A stretch of DNA of 31,842 bases from JAAYZK01 sp964535025 (GTDB lineage Bacteria > Planctomycetota > Phycisphaerae > SM23-33 > FEN-1343): positions 1-31,842 of the forward strand of contig CAZHRW010000268.1 of assembly GCA_964535025.1 (NCBI GenBank). Reading direction: 5' to 3'. Below, piece by piece: positions 6,705 through 14,082 of this stretch; within the stretch, counting starts at the first letter, position 1; each line of letters begins with the position of its first letter. Under the pieces are notes generated by a model. That model was not told where the DNA came from. It worked only from the letters and a program-made list of their open reading frames with translations, and did not search any database. Position numbers and translations under genes: made by a program.

Positions 6705-7721
6705 ATGAACAGAGTGTGTAGGCTGTCCATTGCCGGCGTCGCCGCAGCGGCCCTGTTCTCCTCCGGCTGCCAATTGGGGCCGCGTCCGGCGCCGAGACCC
6801 GAGGCGGCCAGGGAACTGTACGTCCAGAGTCAGTTGTGCCTCGACGACCATGACGACGCGGCGGCCCTGACAGCCCTGATGGCCGCCGTCGAGGCCGATC
6901 CGGAGTTGTCGGTGGCCCACGCGGCCATCGGCGACATCTATCGCAGGCGGGGGGACTTCCCCATGGCCGTCCGCGCCTACGAGCGGGCCGTCGAGGTCAA
7001 CCCCTGGAATGTCCGCAACCACTACAACTGCGCGTCGCTGCACCAGGTGCTCGCCTCGATCGAGACGGCCGCCGAGGCGGTTCGCGGCCACCTCCGCCGC
7101 GCGATCGAGTTGTACGAGCGGGCCATCGTCCTGGACCGCAAGGACTATGATTCGCACCTGAACCTGGGCGTCTGCCACTTCCAGCTGGGCCAATACGAAC
7201 GCGCTGCCGAAGCGTGCGAACAGGCGATCGAGTTGAACGAGGCGATGCCCGACGCCTACACCAACCTCGGCGTCATCTACCACCAGTTGGGGCGCAACTA
7301 CGACGCCATCGCCATGTACAACAAGTCGCTGGAGCGCGACGGACTCCAGCCACGGGTCCTGATGAACCTGGGCGACTCGTACATCCGCGTCGGCCGTCAC
7401 AGCTCGGCGATCCGCAGCTTTCGCCAGGCGCTGGAGCTGGCGCCGGCGTCGCCGACGGCGCTGGAGCGGCTGGGCTTCTGCCACTACTTCACCGGCGAGT
7501 ACGCCGAGGCCCGCGAGTACTACCGGGCCGCCCTGGCCGCCGACGAGCGGATGGCGCCCGCCCACCGCGGGCTGGGGATCGTCTGCCTGACGCTCTATCT
7601 CGCCGACCGCGACGCCGAACCGTTCCGCCGGGAGGGCCTCGCCCACCTGCGCGCGTCGCTCCGGCTCGACCCCGACCAGCCCCGGCTGACGGCCCTAATT
7701 GCCAAGTACGATGCTCCGTAA
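6705..7721 (+). CDS. TPR-repeat lipoprotein
   Basis: A 338-residue protein with a lipoprotein signal (basic start, hydrophobic AAALFSSGC, acylated Cys22) followed by about seven tetratricopeptide repeats from residue 37 to the end. Clear units include SVAHAAIGDIYRRRGDFP, DSHLNLGVCHFQLGQYER, DAYTNLGVIYHQLGRNYD, RVLMNLGDSYIRVGRHSS and ALERLGFCHYFTGEYAEA. One repeat carries an extra helix (about 113-130). TPR lipoproteins serve as scaffolds in envelope complexes; the partner is not shown here. The ATG at 6705 has GAGG at 6695-6698. The next gene, encoding a polytopic membrane protein, starts within or just after this one, so the two are probably co-expressed. Confidence 0.85.
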   Translation: MNRVCRLSIAGVAAAALFSSGCQLGPRPAPRPEAARELYVQSQLCLDDHDDAAALTALMAAVEADPELSVAHAAIGDIYRRRGDFPMAVRAYERAVEVNPWNVRNHYNCASLHQVLASIETAAEAVRGHLRRAIELYERAIVLDRKDYDSHLNLGVCHFQLGQYERAAEACEQAIELNEAMPDAYTNLGVIYHQLGRNYDAIAMYNKSLERDGLQPRVLMNLGDSYIRVGRHSSAIRSFRQALELAPASPTALERLGFCHYFTGEYAEAREYYRAALAADERMAPAHRGLGIVCLTLYLADRDAEPFRREGLAHLRASLRLDPDQPRLTALIAKYDAP

Positions 7722-9096
7722 GCAGTTGCCCATGTCATCGTCCGGTGCGTCCCTGTCCGTCAGCCGCCACTACCTGCTGTGGGCCGTCCCCGCGGTGCTG
7801 GTGGCCCCGCGGCGGGCCGGGCGAACGCTGATCCACCGCGGGCTGGCGTCGGCGCTTGTCGCGCACGTGTTGGCGCTGGTGCTGGCCGCCGTCGCGTTCG
7901 CGGCGGTCCTGGGGCTGTTCGCGCGGGTCCTCAGCGACGAGACGGGCGCCCGGATGTTCGACATCGTCCGGGGGGCGGCGTTCCGCCCGGCCTATCGGAC
8001 CGGCTCGATGCCGGCGCGGTATGTCCTGTTCCTCTCGGGCGTGACGATCACCGTCGCCGAGATGTTCTACTGGGCCGCGGGCATCACGATCCTCAGCGCC
8101 TGGACCGGCGCCGGCCTGACGCTGCGCGGCGCCTCGGCGCGCGGCGCGGTTCTGACCGGGTTCGCCACGGTCTACCTTGTGCCGCTGGCGGCGGCGTGGG
8201 CCGCGATGATCGGATTGGGCGTGACGATCCTGGAGACGTCCTGGGTGACCGTTGCCGTCGGGATGCTGCTGTGGTCGACCATCGTCGTGTCGGTCGGCCC
8301 CCTGCCGGCGCTCGCGGCGGCAATGGCGCTGCGGCTGGCGTCCGGGGCGGGCGAGGTCCTGCCCGCCGAGCCGCCCGCCGACGAGAAACGCTGCGAGTGG
8401 TGCGGCTACGACCTCCGAGCGACGCCCTTCGACAGCCACTGCCCCGAGTGCGGCCGCGAGAGCCGCCGGAGCCTCTCGCCGATCCACCGCTGTCACGGCT
8501 GGGAGGTGGGCCAGCGGGGCTACCTGGCGACGCTGTGGGACATCCTGGTCCATCCGGCGGCCGTCTTCCGCGGCATCGCCCTGCGCCACCGGCTGGCGCC
8601 CGCGCGGCGGTTCCTGGTGATCTCCACACTGGTCTCGGCGGCGATCCTCGCGGTCGCCTTCGGCATGGCCAACGTCTGCCGCATGGGGCCGATCGGCCCG
8701 GGCCTGCTGATGAACCCCCGGATCTGGGGGCCGCGTTTCCTCGGCGGCCTGCTGCCCGGGGTGTGGCTGGCCAGTTGGTGGGCCATCGCCGTCCCGGCCA
8801 TGGCCATGATGACCGCCACGGCCCTGCACGGTACCTGCCGGCGGCGCGGGGAGAACATTCACCTGCGCGGCGCGGCCAAGCTGGGCTGCTACCTGTCGGC
8901 CCTGGCCGTCCCGTGGGCCATTATCGGCGGCGGCGCGCTGTGCCTGCTGCTCCAGGCCGCCGCGCGGGGCTGGCTTCCGGGCTGGACACGCGAAGATTAC
9001 ACGCTGGTCATGATGATCGTCGGCGCCGGCTTTCTGGTGTGGTACTGGCTCGTCGGCACGCGGGCCTACGAGGCCAGCCGGTATGCCAATACGTGA
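7711..9096 (+). CDS. Polytopic membrane protein with CxxCGYDLR zinc ribbon
   Basis: A protein of about 461 residues with four hydrophobic segments (roughly 45-73, 105-133, 148-173, 178-208), then a small zinc ribbon (Cys228, Cys231, Cys244, Cys247 in CEWCGYDLR and CPECGRE), and then four more membrane segments up to about residue 450. The CGYDLR...CPECG ribbon recurs in many membrane proteins of Phycisphaerae-like Planctomycetes, whose functions are unknown. The second half (HPAAVFRGIALRHR, then membrane helices) resembles Yip1-like membrane modules only loosely. The start is uncertain: ATG at 7711 overlaps the previous gene by 11 bases, ATG at 7732 begins ten bases after its stop; neither has a good Shine-Dalgarno. 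Confidence 0.75.
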   Translation: MLRKQLPMSSSGASLSVSRHYLLWAVPAVLVAPRRAGRTLIHRGLASALVAHVLALVLAAVAFAAVLGLFARVLSDETGARMFDIVRGAAFRPAYRTGSMPARYVLFLSGVTITVAEMFYWAAGITILSAWTGAGLTLRGASARGAVLTGFATVYLVPLAAAWAAMIGLGVTILETSWVTVAVGMLLWSTIVVSVGPLPALAAAMALRLASGAGEVLPAEPPADEKRCEWCGYDLRATPFDSHCPECGRESRRSLSPIHRCHGWEVGQRGYLATLWDILVHPAAVFRGIALRHRLAPARRFLVISTLVSAAILAVAFGMANVCRMGPIGPGLLMNPRIWGPRFLGGLLPGVWLASWWAIAVPAMAMMTATALHGTCRRRGENIHLRGAAKLGCYLSALAVPWAIIGGGALCLLLQAAARGWLPGWTREDYTLVMMIVGAGFLVWYWLVGTRAYEASRYANT

Positions 9097-9104
9097 GCCG
9101 CTGA

Positions 9105-9133
9105 TTGAATCGTCGTCCCGCCGGCCTTACCAT
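9105..9133 (+). promoter_or_regulatory. Sigma-70-type promoter of hom
   Basis: TTGAAT (9105-9110), exactly 17 bases, TACCAT (9128-9133). It begins nine bases after the stop of the upstream gene and gives a leader of about 37 bases before the hom ATG at 9177. The -10 hexamer is identical to that of the argH promoter. Confidence 0.55.
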
Positions 9134-9176
9134 GCGGCCCGACGAGGCGGATCGAGGGTTGAAAGGACGTGAACCG

Positions 9177-10502
9177 ATGGCAAAGGATAACAGAGTGGGC
9201 GTCGCGCTGGTCGGCTGCGGCACGGTCGGCAGCGGCGTGGTGCGCCTGCTCGTCAAGAATCACGACCTGCTGGTCGCCCGCAGCGGACTGGACGTGCAGT
9301 TGCGGCACGTGGTGGATGTGGACTTCACCCGTGCCCGCGCCGAGGGCGTTGACGCGTCCGTCTTCCGCACCGACATCGCCGACGCGCTGAACGATCCGAA
9401 CACGGACGTCGTCGTCGAACTGGTCGGCGGGACCACGCTGGCGCGGACGTTCGTCGAGCGGGCCGTCGCCGCCGGCAAGCACGTCGTCACCGCCAACAAG
9501 GCCCTGCTGGCCCATCACGGCACCGACCTGTGGGCCAAGGCGCGGGCGCACGGGGTGTGCATCGCCTTCGAGGCGAGCTGCGTCGGCGGCGTGCCGGTCA
9601 TCGGCGCCCTGCTGGGCGGGCTGCTGGCCAACGAGATCGACGCGCTGTACGGGATCGTCAACGGGACCTGCAACTACATCCTCTCGGCCATGGCCGGTCG
9701 CGGGGCGGCCTACGCCGACGTGCTCGCCCAGGCCCAGGCCGACGGGCTGGCCGAGGCCGACCCGACGCTCGATGTCTCCGGCGAGGACTCTGCCCACAAG
9801 CTGGCCATCCTGGCCGGCCTGGCGTTCGGACGCCGGATCGACTACGACGCCATCGCCGTCGAGGGCATCGACACGCTCGACATCACCGACATTCGCTACG
9901 GCGCCGAGATGGGCTACACCGTCAAGCTGCTGGCCATCGCCCACCGGCAGGGCGACGGGCTGAGCCTGCGGGTCCATCCCGCCTTCATCCACACCACCCA
10001 CCCGCTGGCCGGCGTCAACGGGCCGTTTAACGCCGTGTCCATCTTCGGCCACGCCGTCGGCCACACGTTCTTCTACGGCCGCGGCGCCGGCCGCATGCCC
10101 ACCGCCTCGGCGGTGGTGTCCGATATCCTCTCGGTGGGCCTGGGCGCCGCGCCCGCCCAGTTCGCGCGCCTGGCCCTGTGGCCCGACCGGTCGGAGGCGG
10201 CCCGCCAGGTGCCCATCGACCAGGTCCGGGGGCGCTACTACCTGCGGCTGACCTGCAAGGACTCGCCCGGCGTCCTGGCGGCCGTCACCGACGTGTTCGG
10301 CCGCCACGGGATCAGCCTGTCGGGCGTCCTGCAGCACGAGCCCGATGACGGCGGCGGCGGCGTGCCGGTGGTCATCACCAGCGCCGTCACGCTCGAAGGC
10401 AACATCCGCGCTGCCTGCCGCGAGATCGACGCCCTGCCGGTCGTGACGGCCCCCACCGTCGTCGTCCGCATCGTCGACGAACACCAGGAGACCCTCCAAT
10501 GA
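9177..10502 (+). CDS. hom: Homoserine dehydrogenase with C-terminal ACT domain
   Basis: A 441-residue enzyme that reduces aspartate semialdehyde to homoserine using NAD(P)H, the branch point toward threonine and methionine. The N-terminal nucleotide fold shows VGCGTVGSG (12-20), followed by VVELVGGTT and TANKALLAHHG. The catalytic domain has NGTCNYILSAM and the substrate-binding EADPTLDVSGEDSAHK. A C-terminal ACT domain (about 350-425, RYYLRLTCKDSPGVLAAV onward) is the usual site of feedback inhibition by threonine. The ATG at 9177 has GAAAGGA nine bases upstream and gives a family-typical N-terminus; an earlier in-frame start at 9105 would include the promoter. The stop overlaps the next start (ATGA), coupling it to the PGM-like gene. 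Confidence 0.95.
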   Translation: MAKDNRVGVALVGCGTVGSGVVRLLVKNHDLLVARSGLDVQLRHVVDVDFTRARAEGVDASVFRTDIADALNDPNTDVVVELVGGTTLARTFVERAVAAGKHVVTANKALLAHHGTDLWAKARAHGVCIAFEASCVGGVPVIGALLGGLLANEIDALYGIVNGTCNYILSAMAGRGAAYADVLAQAQADGLAEADPTLDVSGEDSAHKLAILAGLAFGRRIDYDAIAVEGIDTLDITDIRYGAEMGYTVKLLAIAHRQGDGLSLRVHPAFIHTTHPLAGVNGPFNAVSIFGHAVGHTFFYGRGAGRMPTASAVVSDILSVGLGAAPAQFARLALWPDRSEAARQVPIDQVRGRYYLRLTCKDSPGVLAAVTDVFGRHGISLSGVLQHEPDDGGGGVPVVITSAVTLEGNIRAACREIDALPVVTAPTVVVRIVDEHQETLQ

Positions 10503-11695
10503 AGTACGCCATCGTCATCCCCGACGGCGCCGCCGACCTGCCCCTGGCCGAGTTGGACCACCACACGCCCCTGCAGGCCGCCAAGATCCCCACGATCGAC
10601 GCGATCGCCGCGATGGGGCGGATCGGCACGGTCCGCAACGTTCCCGAGGGCTTCGCGCCCGGCTCCGACGTGGCGATCCTGTCGGTCCTCGGCTACGATC
10701 CCCGCGCCGACTACACCGGCCGTGCCCCCCTGGAGGCCGCCGCCCAGGACCTCGCCATCGAACCGGGCATGTGGGTGTTCCGCTGCAACCTCGTGACGAT
10801 CATCGATGAGCTCATGGAGGACTACTCCGCCGGGCACATCTCGACGGCCGAGGCGGCCACGCTGATCGCGGCGCTCAACGCGGCGATGGCCTCCGAGACG
10901 GTCGCGTTCCACCCGGGCGTCAGTTACCGCCACCTGATGACCTACCGCGGCGACGTGAAGGTCACCACCACGCCGCCCCACGACATCCTGGGCGAGCCTA
11001 TCGCCAAACACCTGCCGACGGGCAAGGGGGCCGACGCGCTGCGCACCCTCATGGCCCGCAGCCGCGACCTGCTGGCCGGCCACGAGGTCAACGCCGTCCG
11101 CGCCGATCTCGGCGAGAACGTCGCGTCGAGCATCTGGCTGTGGGGCCAGGGCACCCCGCCGGTTCTCGAGCCGTTCGCCCGGCGGTTCGGGCTGACCGCG
11201 GCGGTCATCACCGCCGTCGACCTGGTGCGGGGCATCGCGGCGCTGACGGGGATGGACCGCATCGACGTCGAGGGCGCCACCGGGTACGTCGACACCAACT
11301 ACGCCGGCAAGGGCCGCGCCGCCGTCGAGGCCCTCGACACCCACGACCTGGTCGTCGTCCACGTCGAGGCCCCCGACGAGTGCGGCCATAACGCCCAGGT
11401 GGATCTGAAGATCAAGGCCATCGAGAACATCGACCGCCACGTCGTCAAGCCGATCCTCGAACGGCTGAAAGCCGAGGGCGACGACTGGCGGATCCTCGTC
11501 CTGCCCGACCACCCCACCCCCTGCGCCGTGCGCACCCACACCACCGATCCGGTCCCCTTCGCCATCGCCGGCAAGGACGTCGTCGGCGTCGTCGCCGACC
11601 GCTTCGACGAGGCCGCCGCCGCCGCAAGCGATCTGCATATCCGGTTCGGCCACGAGATGATGGAGTACCTCACCAAGCCGTCGCGGGAGGGGTGA
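10499..11695 (+). CDS. Phosphoglycerate-mutase-like protein, probable homoserine kinase
   Basis: A 398-residue member of the archaeal-type cofactor-independent phosphoglycerate mutase family (alkaline phosphatase fold). The metal site begins with Asp9 (VIPDGAAD), the active-site Ser56 is in GFAPGSDVAILSVLGYDP, and later metal ligands lie in HVEAPDECGH and VLPDHPTP followed by THTTDPVPF. On sequence alone it could be a glycolytic mutase. However, it overlaps hom by four bases (ATGA), and a subfamily of these proteins encoded beside hom or thrC has been proposed, and in some bacteria supported genetically, to act as the homoserine kinase of threonine synthesis. Context therefore favours homoserine kinase. 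No thrB of the GHMP type or thrC is present in the window. Confidence 0.85.
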   Translation: MKYAIVIPDGAADLPLAELDHHTPLQAAKIPTIDAIAAMGRIGTVRNVPEGFAPGSDVAILSVLGYDPRADYTGRAPLEAAAQDLAIEPGMWVFRCNLVTIIDELMEDYSAGHISTAEAATLIAALNAAMASETVAFHPGVSYRHLMTYRGDVKVTTTPPHDILGEPIAKHLPTGKGADALRTLMARSRDLLAGHEVNAVRADLGENVASSIWLWGQGTPPVLEPFARRFGLTAAVITAVDLVRGIAALTGMDRIDVEGATGYVDTNYAGKGRAAVEALDTHDLVVVHVEAPDECGHNAQVDLKIKAIENIDRHVVKPILERLKAEGDDWRILVLPDHPTPCAVRTHTTDPVPFAIAGKDVVGVVADRFDEAAAAASDLHIRFGHEMMEYLTKPSREG

Positions 11696-11760
11696 GGCCT
11701 CAGACTCGAGACCTGAGGAACAGCGACGCCGCTCGCGCCTCCATGAAAACGTCGTGTTTC

Positions 11761-11789
11761 TTGGACCTGCCGGCGTCAATGGCTATCAT
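11761..11789 (+). promoter_or_regulatory. Sigma-70-type promoter of the GH3 gene
   Basis: TTGGAC (11761-11766), 17 bases, TATCAT (11784-11789), followed by a short T-run. Expected leader about 37 bases before the ATG at 11833. The ten bases GGCTATCATG (11781-11790) recur at 29208-29217 upstream of pstS. Confidence 0.5.
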
Positions 11790-11832
11790 GGGTTTTTCAC
11801 CGTTGATTCCCCGTTCAGGTTGACAGGATAGT

Positions 11833-14007
11833 ATGATGGCTCACAAGCGTTACACCGATCCGGACCCCGCAATCGACCGCCGCGTGGCCGAACTGCTCGG
11901 ACGGATGACTCTCGAAGAGAAGATCGGGCAGTTGACCCAGCACGGCCTGGCGCCGGGGATGACCGACAAGCACAGCGGCGTCGCGCGTGGGGCCACCGGT
12001 TCGATTCTGGGATTTTTCGACACCGCCGCGATCAACACCCTGCAGCGCCGTGCCCTTGAGGAAGGGCGGCACGGGATCCCGTTGATGGTGGGCAACGACG
12101 TGATCCACGGCTACCGAACGATTTACCCGATCCCCGTCGGCGAGGCGTGCTCGTGGGACCTCGACCTGATCGCGCGGACCGCCCGCATGGCCGCCGAGGA
12201 GGCCTCCGCTGCCGGGACCGACTGGATCTTCGCGCCCATGGTCGACATCGCCCGCGACGGCCGCTGGGGACGCATCGCCGAGGGCGCCGGCGAGGACCCC
12301 TTCCTCGGCGCCGCCGTCGCTCGCGCCCGCGTCCGGGGCTTCCAGGCCGACGACCTGGCCAGCGGCAAGCGAATCGTCGCCTGTCCCAAGCATTACGTCG
12401 CCTACGGCGCGGCCGAGTCGGGTAAGGACTACAACACCGTCGACCTGTCCGAGAACGTCCTGCGGGACGTCTACCTGCCGCCCTTCAAGGCCGCCTTCGA
12501 CGAGGGGGCCGGGTCGGTCATGTCGGCGTTCAACGACATCAACGGTGTCCCGGCCTCGGCGAACCGGTTGACCCTCCGCACGATTCTGCGGCAGGAATGG
12601 CAGTGGCCCGGCGTGGTGCTTTCCGACGCCCACGCGGTGGGCGAGCTGATCGATCACGGCGTCGCGGCCGACTACGACGAGGCCGCCCGGCAGGCGATCA
12701 CCGCCGGGGTCGACATCGACATGGGTTCGGCGGCCTACCCCGAGCACCTCGCCGACGCCGTCCGCGCCGGTACCGTCAGCGAGGCGCTGATCGACGAGGC
12801 CGCCGGGCGGGTGCTTCGGCTGAAGCTGATGCTCGGGCTGTTCGAGAAGGCCTCCGTCGACGAATCGCTCGCCGGCAAACTCCTCGGCTGCCGCGAGCAT
12901 CGCCAACTGGCCCGCGAGGCGGCGGTCAAGTCGATGGTGTTGCTGAAGAACGATCATGGCGTCCTGCCGATCACCCCGGCGGGCAAGACGATCGCCGTCA
13001 TCGGCCCGCTGGCCGACCACCGCAGCGCCCCCCTGGGCTGCTGGCACTGCCAGGGGCGACAGGAGGACGTTACGACGGTCCTGGAAGGCATCCGCGCCGC
13101 GGCGGCCGACAAGGCCCGGATCGTGCACATTGCCGGGTGCGGCCTGGGCGACGACGAGCATGACGGCTTCGACGATGCCATCGGCGCCGCCGCCGACGCC
13201 GAGGTGGCCGTGGTGGTCGTCGGCGAGGACGCCGGCATGTCCGGCGAAGCCCAGTGCCGTGCCTACCTCGGGCTGCCGGGCGTCCAGGAGGACTTGGTGG
13301 AGGCCGTCGCCGCCACGGGCACGCCGGTGGTGGTTGTCCTGATGACGGGCCGCCCGCTGACGATCCCGACGCTCGCCGAGGACGCCGAGGCGATCCTGCT
13401 GGCGTGGCATCCCGGCGTCGAGGCCGGCACCGCCGTGGCCGACCTGCTGTTCGGCCGCGCCAACCCCTCCGGCAAGCTGACCACCACCTTCCCCCGCGCC
13501 GTCGGCCAGTTGCCGATCTACTACGCCCACCGTTCCAGCCCTCGCCCGGCCCGCGGGGAGGGCACCGAGCAGTGGAACGAGCCCTACAAAAGCCGCTACC
13601 GCGACGAGTGGAACTCGCCACTGTACGCCTTCGGGTTCGGCCTGAGCTACTCGGCATTCGTCTACGACGCGCTGAAGATCGAAACCCCCACCGTCGCCGC
13701 CGATGGAGCGCTGCGACTGCGAGTCGACGTCACCAACGCCAGTGACCTCACCGGCGACGAGATCGTCCAGGTCTACATCCGCGACGTCGTCGCCTCGCTG
13801 ACGCGGCCGGTCAAGGAGCTCAAGGCCTTCCAGCGGGTCACCATCGACCCCGGCCAGACCCGCGAGCTGACCTTCGAGATCCCTGCCGCGTCCCTGGGCT
13901 TCACCAACGCCCGGATGCAGTACGTCGTCGAGCCCGGCCGCTTCGAGGTCCACGTCGGCCCCAGCTCGGCCGAAGGGCTTCGCGGCAGCTTCCAGGTGGT
14001 CGAGTAA
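11833..14007 (+). CDS. Glycoside hydrolase family 3, BglX-like beta-glucosidase
   Basis: A 724-residue family 3 glycosidase with the full three-part layout: N-terminal TIM-barrel-like domain (about 1-340), alpha/beta sandwich (about 370-590) and fibronectin III-like domain (about 640-720, EIVQVYIRDVVASLTRPVKE). The catalytic nucleophile is Asp265 in VVLSDAHAVGELIDHG, which resembles E. coli BglX; the substrate-binding KHY (186-188) and GRWGRIAEGAGEDP are conserved. It should release glucose or a related sugar from the non-reducing end of beta-linked oligosaccharides or glycosides. Unlike BglX it has no visible signal peptide, so it probably works in the cytoplasm on imported sugars. AGGA (11825-11828) precedes two adjacent ATGs (11833 and 11836); either could be used. 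It appears monocistronic. Confidence 0.92.
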   Translation: MMAHKRYTDPDPAIDRRVAELLGRMTLEEKIGQLTQHGLAPGMTDKHSGVARGATGSILGFFDTAAINTLQRRALEEGRHGIPLMVGNDVIHGYRTIYPIPVGEACSWDLDLIARTARMAAEEASAAGTDWIFAPMVDIARDGRWGRIAEGAGEDPFLGAAVARARVRGFQADDLASGKRIVACPKHYVAYGAAESGKDYNTVDLSENVLRDVYLPPFKAAFDEGAGSVMSAFNDINGVPASANRLTLRTILRQEWQWPGVVLSDAHAVGELIDHGVAADYDEAARQAITAGVDIDMGSAAYPEHLADAVRAGTVSEALIDEAAGRVLRLKLMLGLFEKASVDESLAGKLLGCREHRQLAREAAVKSMVLLKNDHGVLPITPAGKTIAVIGPLADHRSAPLGCWHCQGRQEDVTTVLEGIRAAAADKARIVHIAGCGLGDDEHDGFDDAIGAAADAEVAVVVVGEDAGMSGEAQCRAYLGLPGVQEDLVEAVAATGTPVVVVLMTGRPLTIPTLAEDAEAILLAWHPGVEAGTAVADLLFGRANPSGKLTTTFPRAVGQLPIYYAHRSSPRPARGEGTEQWNEPYKSRYRDEWNSPLYAFGFGLSYSAFVYDALKIETPTVAADGALRLRVDVTNASDLTGDEIVQVYIRDVVASLTRPVKELKAFQRVTIDPGQTRELTFEIPAASLGFTNARMQYVVEPGRFEVHVGPSSAEGLRGSFQVVE

Positions 14008-14027
14008 CGTCCAGTTCCGCGCAAAGG

Positions 14028-14063
14028 GAAGGCCGAGAGACCGTTGCGGATCCCTCGGCCTTC
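14028..14063. terminator. Bidirectional terminator between GH3 and clpC
   Basis: GAAGGCCGAG (14028-14037) and CTCGGCCTTC (14054-14063) form a perfect 10-bp stem with a 16-base loop, midway between the convergent stops at 14007 and 14083. Read on the minus strand the stem is followed by CCCTTTG. It probably ends both transcripts. Confidence 0.65.
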
Positions 14064-14082
14064 GGTTGTGGCCTATCGTCGA

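Noticed and set aside
11698..11718. Short hairpin CCTCAG / CTGAGG after the PGM-like gene
   Set aside because: Only a 6-bp stem with a 9-base loop and no T-run; too weak to call a terminator.
9066..11779. Two long minus-strand frames opposite hom and the PGM-like gene
   Set aside because: Both plus-strand genes have complete family motifs; the opposite frames look like shadows rich in Gly, Asp, Val and His.
11815..13953. A 712-codon minus-strand open frame opposite the GH3 gene
   Set aside because: It is a codon-position shadow of a clear family 3 glycosidase; composition is Gly/Asp/Val/Arg-rich without domains.
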